A stretch of DNA of 64,000 nt from Bacillota bacterium (GTDB taxonomy: Bacteria > Bacillota > Clostridia > Lachnospirales > Lachnospiraceae). Each line of letters starts with the position of its first letter. The first letter of the stretch is position 1. Below the pieces are notes generated by a model, which saw only the letters and a program-made list of their open reading frames with translations, was not told where the DNA came from and did not search any database. Below, piece after piece: positions 25,290-34,527 of this stretch. The stretch covers positions 62,001-126,000 of the forward strand of contig JAEZTJ010000093.1 of the NCBI GenBank assembly GCA_023421505.1. Direction: 5' to 3'. The translations under genes were made by a program, and so were the position numbers.

Positions 25290-26747
25290 TTACTCTTCCA
25301 CACTATAATTCGGAGCTTCTTTCGTAATATGGATATCATGAGGATGGCTTTCTTTTAAGGAAGCTGCAGATATTTTCACAAATTTACCATTCTCCTGAAG
25401 ACTTACAATGTTCTTCGCTCCACAATATCCAATACCGGATCTTATGCCACCGATTAACTGGAATACCGTATCTTCGACCGTTCCCTTATAGGCAACACGG
25501 CCTTCCACACCTTCTGGAACAAGCTTCTTGGCATCTGCCTGAAAATATCGGTCTTTGCTTCCGTTTTCCATTGCCGCAATTGATCCCATTCCGCGATATA
25601 CCTTGTATTTTCTTCCCTGGAAAAGCTCAAAGGTTCCGGGGCTTTCATCGCAGCCAGCAAATATGCTGCCCATCATGCATACATTAGCACCTGCTGCCAA
25701 GGCTTTCGTAATATCTCCCGAATATTTGATACCACCATCACCGATAATCGGAATTCCATACTGTTTTGCTACTTCATAGGAATTCATGATTGCAGTAATT
25801 TGGGGAACGCCGATACCTGCTACCACTCTCGTAGTACAGATAGAACCGGGTCCGATTCCAACCTTCACCGCATCCACCCCTGCTTTGATTAAATCGTAGG
25901 TTCCCTCTCCGGTAGCAACATTACCAGCGATAATCTGAACCTCCTTGTAGGCATCCCGAATCATTTTGATTACCCTGAATATATTTGCTGAATGACCATG
26001 TGCTGAATCAATTACAATTGCATCAACCTTTGCTTTCACCAGCGCATCAACACGGTCCATGACATTGTTTGTAACGCCGACTGCTGCCGCACATAAAAGA
26101 CGGCCCTGGGAGTCCTTTGCCGACAGAGGATATTTAATTTGTTTTTCAATATCCTTTATGGTAATCAAACCCTTCAGATTACCTTCACTATCTACTAACG
26201 GAAGCTTCTCCTTTCTTGCAGCTGCAAGAATTTTTTTCGCTTCCTCCAAGGTGATATCTTCTTTAGCAGTAACCAGTCCTTCAGAAGTCATAGATTCTTT
26301 TATTTTCTTAGAAAAGTCTGTCTCGAATTTTAAATCACGATTTGTTATAATTCCTACTAATTTCTTGCCGTTTACTACAATCGGCACTCCGGATATTCTG
26401 TATTTCGCCATTAATTCATTGGCATCCTGTAAGGTGTGTTCCGGAGATAAATAAAATGGATCGGTGATTACACCATTCTCTGAACGTTTTACTTTATCTA
26501 CCTCTTCAGCCTGTTCCTCAATTGACATATTTTTATGAATAACACCGATGCCTCCCTGTCTTGCCATTGCGATTGCCATACGGTTCTCTGTTACAGTATC
26601 CATTCCGGCACTCATTAACGGGATATTCAGCTTAATAGTTTTTGTCAGGTTCGTTGTTAAGTCAACTTGATTGGGGGTAAATTCCGAATAAGCAGGTATT
26701 AACAGTACATCATCAAAGGTAATTCCTTCACCGATTATTTGTCCCAT
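25290..26747 (-). CDS. guaB: IMP dehydrogenase
   Basis: A 485-residue IMPDH that oxidises IMP to XMP with NAD+, the first committed step to GMP. Two CBS domains occupy about residues 93-205. The catalytic loop GPGSICTTRVVAGIGVP holds the active-site cysteine; the phosphate-binding DGGIKYSGDI and the flap region around KLVPEGVEGRVAYKG follow. The gene stands alone, and no guaA is next to it. Regulation by guanine riboswitch was considered and not seen. Confidence 0.98.
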   Translation of the reverse strand: MGQIIGEGITFDDVLLIPAYSEFTPNQVDLTTNLTKTIKLNIPLMSAGMDTVTENRMAIAMARQGGIGVIHKNMSIEEQAEEVDKVKRSENGVITDPFYLSPEHTLQDANELMAKYRISGVPIVVNGKKLVGIITNRDLKFETDFSKKIKESMTSEGLVTAKEDITLEEAKKILAAARKEKLPLVDSEGNLKGLITIKDIEKQIKYPLSAKDSQGRLLCAAAVGVTNNVMDRVDALVKAKVDAIVIDSAHGHSANIFRVIKMIRDAYKEVQIIAGNVATGEGTYDLIKAGVDAVKVGIGPGSICTTRVVAGIGVPQITAIMNSYEVAKQYGIPIIGDGGIKYSGDITKALAAGANVCMMGSIFAGCDESPGTFELFQGRKYKVYRGMGSIAAMENGSKDRYFQADAKKLVPEGVEGRVAYKGTVEDTVFQLIGGIRSGIGYCGAKNIVSLQENGKFVKISAASLKESHPHDIHITKEAPNYSVEE

Positions 26748-26882
26748 TTTGATAATCTCCTCACTTTCTTTTTTTGTTATTAAGTTACTTTAGATTTAAA
26801 TTGAATTTTTAAAAGTATATCGAATAAATCTGGCATTGTCAACCATGAATAAATGTAAATTATAAGCATTTTTATATTCAAA

Positions 26883-26932
26883 GAGGATGTCCTTTCAGAA
26901 AGGATTTTTGTCCCTTCCTATAAGACATCCCC
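26883..26932 (-). terminator. Terminator-like repeat between the DUF6106-type gene and guaB
   Basis: An outer stem ggatgtc / gacatcc with an inner ccttt / aaagg hairpin, both in the intergenic gap. It shares the gaggatgtcc opening with the element at 58183 and is related to 24244. Confidence 0.6.
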
Positions 26933-26951
26933 AGCATATTTGACGTTAAAA

Positions 26952-27449
26952 TTAAATCTGTGAAACCTTTCTCGGACTCTTCTGCTTCATCAATGTAAGC
27001 ATTTTCTCCGTGGGTTCAAAAAAGATTTTGTATTTCTTGTCTTCAACATTCGCAATGATAATGTAAGGCTTTTTACTTCTATCTCCAGAAGAAAAATCTT
27101 TCTTTTCATATTGAACATAGGTATAGCCATCAAGCGCATGGGAACCCTCCTGTGCAACGATTTCCACCTGCTCCATATCTATACGCAGTATAGTTTTACG
27201 TCTTGCCTTACCTGTAATACGGTCAAAATCGATCTGACCATCTACAAAGACATATTCATAATCCACATTAAGCTTTGGAAACAGAAAAACGATTGCTGCA
27301 ATAATTACTACTCCTACAATTGAAAAAAGTCCACCTAGGAGCATGAGCAGAACTCCCAAAACACAACCCAATATCATCAGGGCTCGAAGTCCTAAAGTAA
27401 GCATCGTATCCCTTCTCTTTACTCCTGCTTCTGCATATGACTGATTCAT
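26952..27449 (-). CDS. DUF6106-type membrane protein
   Basis: A 165-residue protein with two adjacent membrane helices near residues 20-60 (LRALMILGCVLGVLLMLLGG, then FSIVGVVIIAAIVFLF) and a cytoplasmic C-terminal domain with DYEYVFVDGQIDFDRITGKARR. The VDYEYVFxDGQIDFDxIxGKARRK pattern is that of a family common in Lachnospiraceae (DUF6106). The function is unknown. It is followed by a terminator-like repeat and lies between ilvE and guaB on the same strand. Confidence 0.75.
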   Translation of the reverse strand: MNQSYAEAGVKRRDTMLTLGLRALMILGCVLGVLLMLLGGLFSIVGVVIIAAIVFLFPKLNVDYEYVFVDGQIDFDRITGKARRKTILRIDMEQVEIVAQEGSHALDGYTYVQYEKKDFSSGDRSKKPYIIIANVEDKKYKIFFEPTEKMLTLMKQKSPRKVSQI

Positions 27450-27527
27450 CCAATACCTCCGTATACATTATTTAGTTATTCAGTTATTCATTTCATCGTT
27501 CCCACTGCTTATAAACAGCTTTTAAAA

Positions 27528-28595
27528 TTATACTTCTACTGTCCAGTTGTTTTCATCCTTTAATCTGCCTAATTGAATTCCTGTTATGGTATCATAAAGC
27601 AGTCTGCTTACAGGTCCGATTCCACCGTCTTTTACTTGCATAATATGTTCCTCCCAGCGAAGCATGCCTACCGGAGAAATAACTGCTGCGGTTCCAGTTC
27701 CCCATACCTCTTCAAGAGTTCCAGTTTGTGCAGCCTCAAAAATCTCATCAATAGAAATTTTGCGTTCCTCGGTTGGTAAGCCCCACTCTCTGCAAAGAGC
27801 AAGTACTGAATCTCTGGTTACACCCGGCAGAATGCTTCCATTTAATTCAGGCGTAATTACAGTGCCGTTAATTTTGAAGAATATATTCATTGCTCCTACT
27901 TCTTCAATATATTTTCTATGAACACCGTCTAACCATAATACTTGAGAAAAGCCTTCGTCATGTGCCTTTACCTGGGACTTTAAAGAAGCAACATAATTAG
28001 CTCCTACCTTTGCTTCACCAATTCCACCTTTAACAGCTCGTACATATTCATCTTCTATCCAGATTTTAACAGGATTTAAGCCTTCCGGATAATACGCTCC
28101 TACCGGAGACAAAATGATGATGAATAGATATCGATCAGAAGGTCTTACTCCAAGGAAGGGATCTGTTGCTATAATAAAAGGTCTGATATAAAGTGAGGTT
28201 CCCTCTTTGGTGGGTATCCATGCCTCATCTACTTTTACTACTGTTTTAATTGCCTGTAGAAAATCCTCCTCCGGAATTTCAGGAATACATATTCTGCGAT
28301 TTGTCTTATTTGCTCTCTCTATGTTTTTATTCGGACGAAACAATAAGGTTCTGCCATCCTCTGTCTTATAAGCCTTTAAACCTTCAAACATTTCCTGCCC
28401 ATAATGAAAAACCATAGCGGAAGGCTCTAAATTGAGCGGTTGATAAGGTATAATCCTTGGATCAAACCACCCTTTTCCCGACTCATAATTCATAATAAAC
28501 ATGTGATCGGTAAAAATAGTACCAAATTTCAAAGGATTATCTGCTCCCGGTAATACCTTTGGGCTTTTCGTCATCTCAATTTTAATATTTAACAT
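27528..28595 (-). CDS. ilvE: Branched-chain amino acid aminotransferase
   Basis: A 355-residue class IV (fold type IV) PLP aminotransferase. It converts Val, Leu and Ile to their 2-oxo acids and back with glutamate. GQEMFEGLKAYKTEDGRTLLFRPNKN lies in the N-terminal part; the PLP lysine is in GEAKVGANYVASLKSQ; EVGAMNIFF and GTGTAAVISPVG follow. The length and motifs fit the BCAT type rather than D-amino-acid transaminase or aminodeoxychorismate lyase. It is monocistronic as far as can be seen. Confidence 0.95.
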   Translation of the reverse strand: MLNIKIEMTKSPKVLPGADNPLKFGTIFTDHMFIMNYESGKGWFDPRIIPYQPLNLEPSAMVFHYGQEMFEGLKAYKTEDGRTLLFRPNKNIERANKTNRRICIPEIPEEDFLQAIKTVVKVDEAWIPTKEGTSLYIRPFIIATDPFLGVRPSDRYLFIIILSPVGAYYPEGLNPVKIWIEDEYVRAVKGGIGEAKVGANYVASLKSQVKAHDEGFSQVLWLDGVHRKYIEEVGAMNIFFKINGTVITPELNGSILPGVTRDSVLALCREWGLPTEERKISIDEIFEAAQTGTLEEVWGTGTAAVISPVGMLRWEEHIMQVKDGGIGPVSRLLYDTITGIQLGRLKDENNWTVEV

Positions 28596-28756
28596 ATTCT
28601 CATCCTTCCTTCTCTTACCGCAATACTTTCCTCACAAATTGGAGGGCTGCATCCAATTTTATACCCTATATACTAGTCTTACTATGTAAATTTTTCAAGT
28701 ATTTTTTGACGGAAATTTATGATTTCATAAGTATTTTATAAATACCTTCCGTATTA

Positions 28757-29248
28757 TTAATTTTTCCTTTCATATCTGCAGAAGGTATAAGTAAGATCAT
28801 AATAGGTTTGTTCCTCTGTCTCCTCTGCTAAGATCCAGTCCTGCATTTCATCTAAGTCAGGGAAATAAGTATCTGCAAGATATGCATAATCTATCTTCGT
28901 TATATGTGCTATATCGCAGTAAGGTAACAGCTGCCTGTAGATACTTGCTCCGCCAATTACATAGACGTCCTCTGACCGATAGCTCTCTGCTGCTTTTAAA
29001 GCGTCTTCTATACTATTTACTACGATAGCGTCCTTTACTTTATAATCCTGTTCCAAAGCAATCACAATATTCACTCTGTTCTTTAAGGGAAGGCCACCCG
29101 GAAAGCTCTCCAGCGTATTTTTTCCCATGATTACTACCTTACCCATTGTCTCATCACGAAAGAAGCGCATATCTGCCGGTATACTTACCAGGAGCTGATT
29201 CTGATACCCAATTGCCCAATTTTTATCTACTGCCACAATTATATTCAT
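28757..29248 (-). CDS. folA: Dihydrofolate reductase
   Basis: A 163-residue DHFR that reduces dihydrofolate to tetrahydrofolate with NADPH. NIIVAVDKNWAIGYQNQLLVSIPADMRFFRDET is the usual N-terminus, though Leu-Pro-Trp is replaced by Leu-Val-Ser-Ile-Pro. VVIMGKNTLESFPGGLPLKNRVNIV and VYVIGGASIYRQLLPYCDIAHIT hold the cofactor-binding motifs. It is 60 bp after thyA, which regenerates the dihydrofolate it uses, so the two are probably co-transcribed. Confidence 0.96.
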   Translation of the reverse strand: MNIIVAVDKNWAIGYQNQLLVSIPADMRFFRDETMGKVVIMGKNTLESFPGGLPLKNRVNIVIALEQDYKVKDAIVVNSIEDALKAAESYRSEDVYVIGGASIYRQLLPYCDIAHITKIDYAYLADTYFPDLDEMQDWILAEETEEQTYYDLTYTFCRYERKN

Positions 29249-29307
29249 TCAATGTTTCACCTTTCTTATGCTATCGTGGAATTAAAATCATGTCTTTTGA
29301 TGATATA

Positions 29308-30156
29308 TTATACTGCTACCGGAATATGCTCGACTTTAGGGCCAAACTTATAATTTTGCAGTTCAAAGTCCTCTACTTTAAACTGATAAAAATCGTTAAC
29401 CTCCGGATTCATAATGAAAATCGGAGCATCATAAGTCGGTCTCTCTATTAGCTCCTTAATAATCGGAATATGTCTGTCATAGATATGTGCATCTGCTATA
29501 ACATGCACCAGTTCTCCTACTTCATAGCCACATACTTGAGCTAACATATGAACAAGTACAGCATACTGGCATACATTCCAATTATTTGCAGCAAGAATAT
29601 CATTCGAACGTTGATTTAAGATAGCATTTAATGTCAATTTATCGCTATTATTTTTCTTGGTTACATTAAAGGTCATACTATAAGCACAGGGATAGAGCCT
29701 CATCTCCTGCAAATCCTGATGGACATAGAGATTGGTCATAATTCGCCTGCTGTACGGATTGTTTTTTAAGTCATAGATAACCCGGTCAACCTGATCCATC
29801 TCACCTTCCTTATACTTATGCTTCACTCCCATTTGGTAGCCGTAAGCTTTTCCAATGGAACCTCTTTCATCTGCCCAGCTATCCCATATGTGGCTGTTTA
29901 AATCATGAATATTATTCGATTTCTTCTGCCATATCCATAACAGTTCGTCAATGCAGCTCTTAAATGCAGTCCGACGTAATGTCATTGCCGGGAATTCCTT
30001 CGTCAAGTCATAACGGTTAACCACCCCGAATTTTTTAATGGTATAAGCAAAGGTACCATCCTCCCACTTAGGTCTTACCTTTTCCCCTTCGGTACTGACC
30101 CCATTCTCTAATATATCCTTACACATTGCTATAAAAATGTTATCCGCTAAACTCAT
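29308..30156 (-). CDS. thyA: Thymidylate synthase
   Basis: A 282-residue ThyA converting dUMP to dTMP with methylene-tetrahydrofolate. The active-site cysteine is in LYPCAYSMTFNV, though the usual PCH is PCA-Y here; QRSNDILAANNWNVCQYAVLVHMLAQVCGYEVGELVHVIADAHIYDRHIP includes the dUMP-binding RSND and the HxY motif. The replacement near the catalytic cysteine resembles a divergent ThyA subgroup in Clostridia. The start has GAGG upstream. It is followed by folA. Confidence 0.95.
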   Translation of the reverse strand: MSLADNIFIAMCKDILENGVSTEGEKVRPKWEDGTFAYTIKKFGVVNRYDLTKEFPAMTLRRTAFKSCIDELLWIWQKKSNNIHDLNSHIWDSWADERGSIGKAYGYQMGVKHKYKEGEMDQVDRVIYDLKNNPYSRRIMTNLYVHQDLQEMRLYPCAYSMTFNVTKKNNSDKLTLNAILNQRSNDILAANNWNVCQYAVLVHMLAQVCGYEVGELVHVIADAHIYDRHIPIIKELIERPTYDAPIFIMNPEVNDFYQFKVEDFELQNYKFGPKVEHIPVAV

Positions 30157-30256
30157 TCTTTACCTCACTTCTGAATTGTTCGCTGGCCCACTATGTAATG
30201 GCTGCACTTGTAATAGGCTTAAGCTTCAAATCATATACTACAGTTTGTCCTTCTTT

Positions 30257-30296
30257 CCCTTTTCCCTTTTCCCTTTTCCCTTTTCCCTTTTCCCTT
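30257..30296 (-). repeat. Heptanucleotide tandem repeat with six G3 tracts upstream of thyA
   Basis: About 5.7 copies of CCCTTTT on the plus strand, i.e. GGGAAAA repeats on the thyA sense strand. Six runs of GGG separated by four A residues fit the pattern of a G-quadruplex-forming sequence. It lies about 100 bp upstream of the thyA start, so it could affect thyA-folA expression or vary in length by slippage. Confidence 0.85.
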
Positions 30297-30382
30297 AATT
30301 CATAATTGTACCTCACGGAGTCTGCCAAGGCAACATATAATTTGTCTGGTTTATCGTAGACCTAATACATAGCCCAATAAAA

Positions 30383-30428
30383 TATCCGTACAGGTAAAGG
30401 TCATTTCACTCCTTACTCTGTACGGATA
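30383..30428 (-). terminator. Terminator of nrdD
   Basis: A stem of tatccgtacag / ctgtacggata extended by gtaaagg / ccttact, with minus-strand T-rich sequence beyond (tattttatt). It lies about 90 bp after the nrdD stop codon. Confidence 0.75.
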
Positions 30429-30519
30429 CTCTTCGTCGGTTATTTTGTGAGATAGGTGCAATCAATTTCTTTATATGACTAATTTAACACATCACAAATT
30501 CTGTTTTAAATTAGTCATT

Positions 30520-32892
30520 TTATAAACGAATTAGCTGCTCCTCTGTAAAACGCTTGATATTAGAAGCATTCACGTATTTCTTAACGTTACCGTCTTTGAT
30601 TTCCACCAAAGTAGGTGCCTGCAGGATACTAAATTCTCTGGCTAACTCAGGATTTTCTTCAGCATCCACAACCGCATAGACATGTTCCTTTAAGTATTCC
30701 TTTGCCAGGCGGCAGTTAGGACAGGTCTTTGTTGTAAAAAGATATAATCCATCCACCATCTGTACCGAAGCTTCAGCAGCTGCTTCTTTATAAGCTTCCT
30801 TTCCTTCCTGCATTACCCTGAATTTTTGAGGTCTATAAATCTTACGATTCTTGTATTCCTGCGTCTTACCCTCATTCCAATTTTGTACCGGACGATAATA
30901 ACCGGTTATACGGCTGTATACCTCTGCCTTCTCCTTGCAGTGAGGACAGGTAAATTGCTCTCCATTTAAGTATCCGTGCGTTTTACATACAGAATAGGTA
31001 GGTGACAAGGTATAGTATGGCAGCTTATAGTTATTTGCGATTGTTTTCACTAACTTGGCTGCTGCTTCCCAATCTGGAAGCTTCTCGCCTAAGAAAGCAT
31101 GGAATACGGTACCTGAGGTATATAAGGTCTGTAATTCATCCTGAATGTCAAGAGCCTCAAAAATATCTTCGGTATAACCTACCGGCAAATGGGAGCTATT
31201 CGTATAATATGGGGTATCTCCCGGTTTTCCTGCGGTCTTAATATCCGGCCAGCGTTTTCTGTCATGCTTTGCAAGACGATAGGTCGTAGATTCAGCCGGA
31301 GTAGCCTCAAGATTATATAAATCTCCGTAAAGCTCCTGATAATCTGATAGACGGTCTCTCATATGATTTAAGGTTTTAACGGCAAAATCCTTTGTCTTTT
31401 CATCCGTCATATCACCGCCAAGCCACTTAGCGTTTAATCCTACTTCATTCATTCCAATCAATCCGATTGTAGAGAAGTGGCTTTCAAAGGAACCTAAGTA
31501 GCGCCTTGTATAGGGATATAAGCCTTCATTTAAAAGCTTAGTAATAACACCTCTCTTAACCTTCAAGGAACGGGCTGAGATATCCATCATATGATCAAGG
31601 CGTTCAAAGAACTCTTTTTCATTTGCTGCCAAATATGCAATACGAGGCATATTAATCGTAACAACACCCACCGAGCCTGTGCTCTCACCGGAACCGAAGA
31701 AGCCGCCGGTCTTTTTACGAAGCTCTCTTAAATCCAGACGAAGCCTGCAGCACATGGAACGGACATCACTGGGCTCCATATCACTGTTGATGTAATTCGA
31801 GAAATACGGCGTGCCATATTTTGCAGTCATTTCAAAAAGCAAACGATTATTCTCGGTATCAGACCAATCGAAGTCACTTGTAATAGAATAGGTAGGGATT
31901 GGATACTGGAAGCCCCTGCCGTTCGCATCACCCTCAATCATAATCTCAATGAAGGCTCTATTCACCATATCCATCTCATTCTTGCAATCCTTGTATTTAA
32001 AATCCACCTCTTTCCCACCGATGATACAAGGCAGCTCGGCAAGATCATTCGGCACTGTCCAATCAAGCGTAATATTAGAGAACGGTGCCTGTGTTCCCCA
32101 ACGGCTAGGTGTATTAACACCATAAACAAAGGATTGAATACACTGCTTAACTTCTTTATAGGTTAAATTATCAACTTTAACAAAAGGTGCAAGATAAGTA
32201 TCAAAGGAGGAAAAGGCCTGTGCCCCTGCCCACTCATTCTGCATAATACCCAGGAAATTAACCATCTGATTGCAAAGGGTTGATAAGTGGCTGGCGGGGG
32301 AGGAAGTAATCTTACCTGGTATTCCGCCAAGTCCCTCCTTAATCAGCTGCTTCAAGGACCAGCCTGCACAGTATCCTGTCAGCATCGATAAATCATGTAA
32401 ATGAATATCTGCATTACGATGAGCGTTTGCAATCTCCTCATCATATATTTCTGACAGCCAGTAATTTGCCGTTATTGATCCCGAATTATGTAAAATAAGG
32501 CCGCCCACGGAGTAAGTTACTGTTGAATTTTCTTTTACTCTCCAATCCTCCTCCTGTACATAACTGTTTACAATCTCCTTGTAATCCAGTATGGTGGACT
32601 TCATGTTACGGATTTTTTCTCTATTTTTACGGTATAAGATATATGCTTTGGCAACATCTGTATAACCGGTTTGCTCCAGTACATTTTCTACGCTGTCTTG
32701 AATGTCCTCAACGTGTATTGTTTCATCTTTAATCTTACCCTGAAAATCAGAAGTAACACGAAGTGCCAATAAACTGATTATCTCTTCTGTATAGAATTTC
32801 TTAGTTGCTTTAAAAGCCTTCGTAATCGCTTCGCTGATTTTCTTTAGGTTAAATTCAGCAACCTGTCCATCTCTTTTCACCACATTAATCAT
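30520..32892 (-). CDS. nrdD: Anaerobic ribonucleoside-triphosphate reductase with C-terminal thioredoxin-like domain
   Basis: A 790-residue class III reductase that makes dNTPs anaerobically. Domains: ATP-cone (residues about 1-90), a glycyl-radical barrel, zinc-binding cysteines at CKTHGYLNGEQFTCPHC, and the radical loop RITGYYRPVQNWN with its glycine. The last 75 or so residues (LYLFTTKTCPNCRLAKEYLK onward) form a thioredoxin/glutaredoxin-like domain with a CPNC motif, so a reductant may be fused to the enzyme. The activating enzyme NrdG is not in this window. A perfect 11-bp inverted repeat upstream may be an NrdR-type control site. Confidence 0.95.
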   Translation of the reverse strand: MINVVKRDGQVAEFNLKKISEAITKAFKATKKFYTEEIISLLALRVTSDFQGKIKDETIHVEDIQDSVENVLEQTGYTDVAKAYILYRKNREKIRNMKSTILDYKEIVNSYVQEEDWRVKENSTVTYSVGGLILHNSGSITANYWLSEIYDEEIANAHRNADIHLHDLSMLTGYCAGWSLKQLIKEGLGGIPGKITSSPASHLSTLCNQMVNFLGIMQNEWAGAQAFSSFDTYLAPFVKVDNLTYKEVKQCIQSFVYGVNTPSRWGTQAPFSNITLDWTVPNDLAELPCIIGGKEVDFKYKDCKNEMDMVNRAFIEIMIEGDANGRGFQYPIPTYSITSDFDWSDTENNRLLFEMTAKYGTPYFSNYINSDMEPSDVRSMCCRLRLDLRELRKKTGGFFGSGESTGSVGVVTINMPRIAYLAANEKEFFERLDHMMDISARSLKVKRGVITKLLNEGLYPYTRRYLGSFESHFSTIGLIGMNEVGLNAKWLGGDMTDEKTKDFAVKTLNHMRDRLSDYQELYGDLYNLEATPAESTTYRLAKHDRKRWPDIKTAGKPGDTPYYTNSSHLPVGYTEDIFEALDIQDELQTLYTSGTVFHAFLGEKLPDWEAAAKLVKTIANNYKLPYYTLSPTYSVCKTHGYLNGEQFTCPHCKEKAEVYSRITGYYRPVQNWNEGKTQEYKNRKIYRPQKFRVMQEGKEAYKEAAAEASVQMVDGLYLFTTKTCPNCRLAKEYLKEHVYAVVDAEENPELAREFSILQAPTLVEIKDGNVKKYVNASNIKRFTEEQLIRL

Positions 32893-33002
32893 ATGTAGCC
32901 GACTCCCTTCCCATATCTCGCTTCACTTCCTGGATGGCTACTGCATAGCAATAACCCCGCATAACCATACTACCAGAAAGCACCATGATAGTCAATACAA
33001 AA

Positions 33003-33049
33003 ATACTAGATATATGTGATTTATTTCTATCGCATACAATATCTAGTAT
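33003..33049. promoter_or_regulatory. Inverted repeat upstream of nrdD, candidate NrdR boxes
   Basis: A perfect 11-bp inverted repeat, atactagatat (33003-33013) and atatctagtat (33039-33049), with 25 bp between. Each arm, with its flanks, resembles an NrdR box only loosely (for example CACATATATCTAG on the minus strand), and the centres are about three helical turns apart. Confidence 0.4.
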
Positions 33050-33135
33050 ATAAAATTAGTAATTAAGACCTATATATAATAGATCATTTGCTACCGACAA
33101 ACCAGCTGTAAACAGCCTTTTATAAGTTTTTACAG

Positions 33136-34383
33136 TTATTGCAGGCTTTGATAGATATCCTTTGGTACATAAGCTCTTACATATATTCCATCCTGACGGT
33201 ATTCCTCATCAAGCAGCTGGCCATATTTTCTGATTGTTTGTATTTTACCTGCATCCTGATAGGAGAATTCTTTTTCCAATAGTATTTTCCGTTCATTTAG
33301 CACCTTCTCAATTAGCTCGAGAAGCTTCTCAACCTCTGCTCCGGTTTTAGCAGAGATTTTTATTGTATAATCCGCCTTAAAATCCTTTATGATTCGGTCA
33401 GCATCCGGTTTATCCTGCTTGTTAAAGGCAGTAATGATTATTTTATCCTGAATGCCAAGCTTATTCAGGGTATCATATACGATATGCATCTGGCGATCCA
33501 CATCAGGGTTGGAGCTGTCTACAACATGTAGTATGATATCTGAATATTTAGCCTCCTCAAGGGTACTTCTAAAGGCTTCTATCAAATGATGCGGAAGCTT
33601 TCTGATAAATCCGACAGTATCGGTTAACAAAATCTGCTGACCGCTTTCCAGCTCAAAATTTCTTGTGGTAGGATCAAGCGTTGCAAATAGCTTATCCTCC
33701 TCTAATACACCAGCACTCGTAAGGTAGTTTAACAAAGTTGATTTTCCTGCATTCGTATACCCTACAATTGCCACAACAGGAATATGCTTTTTACTACGTA
33801 AGCTCCTTGAAATCTCTCTATTTTGCTTAACCTCCTCAAGCTCCTGCTTCAGTATAGTAATTCTTTCTCTGATTAATCGACGGTCAATCTCCAGTCTCTT
33901 TTCGCCGGGTCCTCTCGTTCCTATACCGCCTCCTAGTCTTGACAGGGAATTCCGTAACCCGATCAGTCGTGTGGAACGATATCTAAGCTGTGCCAGCTCT
34001 ACTTGAATTTTACCCTCTCTGGTAGATGCTCTTCGTGCAAATATATCAAGAATGATGACCGTTCGGTCCAGTACCTTCATCTGCAAGGCATCTTCCAGAT
34101 TCTTTAGCTGGGCCGGAGACAGTTCATCGTCGCATACAACACCGGTTGCTTCCAGCTTTACTACCAGCTCTCTTACTTCTTCTATTTTCCCTTTTCCTAT
34201 ATAAGTACCGGGATGAACACTTTCTCTGTTCTGAATAATCTTCCCGACCGTTAATGCACCGGCAGTAGCAGCAAGCTCCTCAAGCTCGTCTAAGGACTCG
34301 ACTGTGTCATCACTGTCTGATGCCGCTACACCCACCAGAACAAAACGCTCCTCCTGCTCCTTTATCTCATACATCTGTGCCAT
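33136..34383 (-). CDS. hflX: GTPase HflX
   Basis: A 415-residue HflX-type ribosome-associated GTPase that splits stalled or stress-inactivated ribosomes. The N-terminal domain shows GKIIQNRESVHPGTYIGKGK. A Gly-rich GLRNSLSRLGGGIGTRGPGE and the coiled-coil region follow; the G domain has VGYTNAGKS, DTVGF and NKQD. The ATG at 34383 is preferred, since GGAG lies 6 nt upstream; the ATG at 34395 directly follows its own purine run. It lies between the TPR lipoprotein and nrdD genes. The function is inferred from the family. Confidence 0.96.
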   Translation of the reverse strand: MAQMYEIKEQEERFVLVGVAASDSDDTVESLDELEELAATAGALTVGKIIQNRESVHPGTYIGKGKIEEVRELVVKLEATGVVCDDELSPAQLKNLEDALQMKVLDRTVIILDIFARRASTREGKIQVELAQLRYRSTRLIGLRNSLSRLGGGIGTRGPGEKRLEIDRRLIRERITILKQELEEVKQNREISRSLRSKKHIPVVAIVGYTNAGKSTLLNYLTSAGVLEEDKLFATLDPTTRNFELESGQQILLTDTVGFIRKLPHHLIEAFRSTLEEAKYSDIILHVVDSSNPDVDRQMHIVYDTLNKLGIQDKIIITAFNKQDKPDADRIIKDFKADYTIKISAKTGAEVEKLLELIEKVLNERKILLEKEFSYQDAGKIQTIRKYGQLLDEEYRQDGIYVRAYVPKDIYQSLQ

Positions 34384-34527
34384 TTTCTTCTCCATTCCTT
34401 CGAATATTTTAAATCTCTCGCTGCATTTTATTCAGATATAAGGCTGTGTCAAGGATAATAAGGACACAAGTCTTGCAGCTATATATTAATTTCTGATAAT
34501 ATCCATATTCAGTATAAAACAGTATGA

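Larger units (their letters stand above)
30157..30519. other. Gap between nrdD and thyA with a heptamer repeat and a terminator
   Basis: About 360 bp with no gene. It carries the thyA leader, the (CCCTTTT)n tandem array at 30257-30296 and the nrdD terminator hairpin at 30383-30428. Confidence 0.6.
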
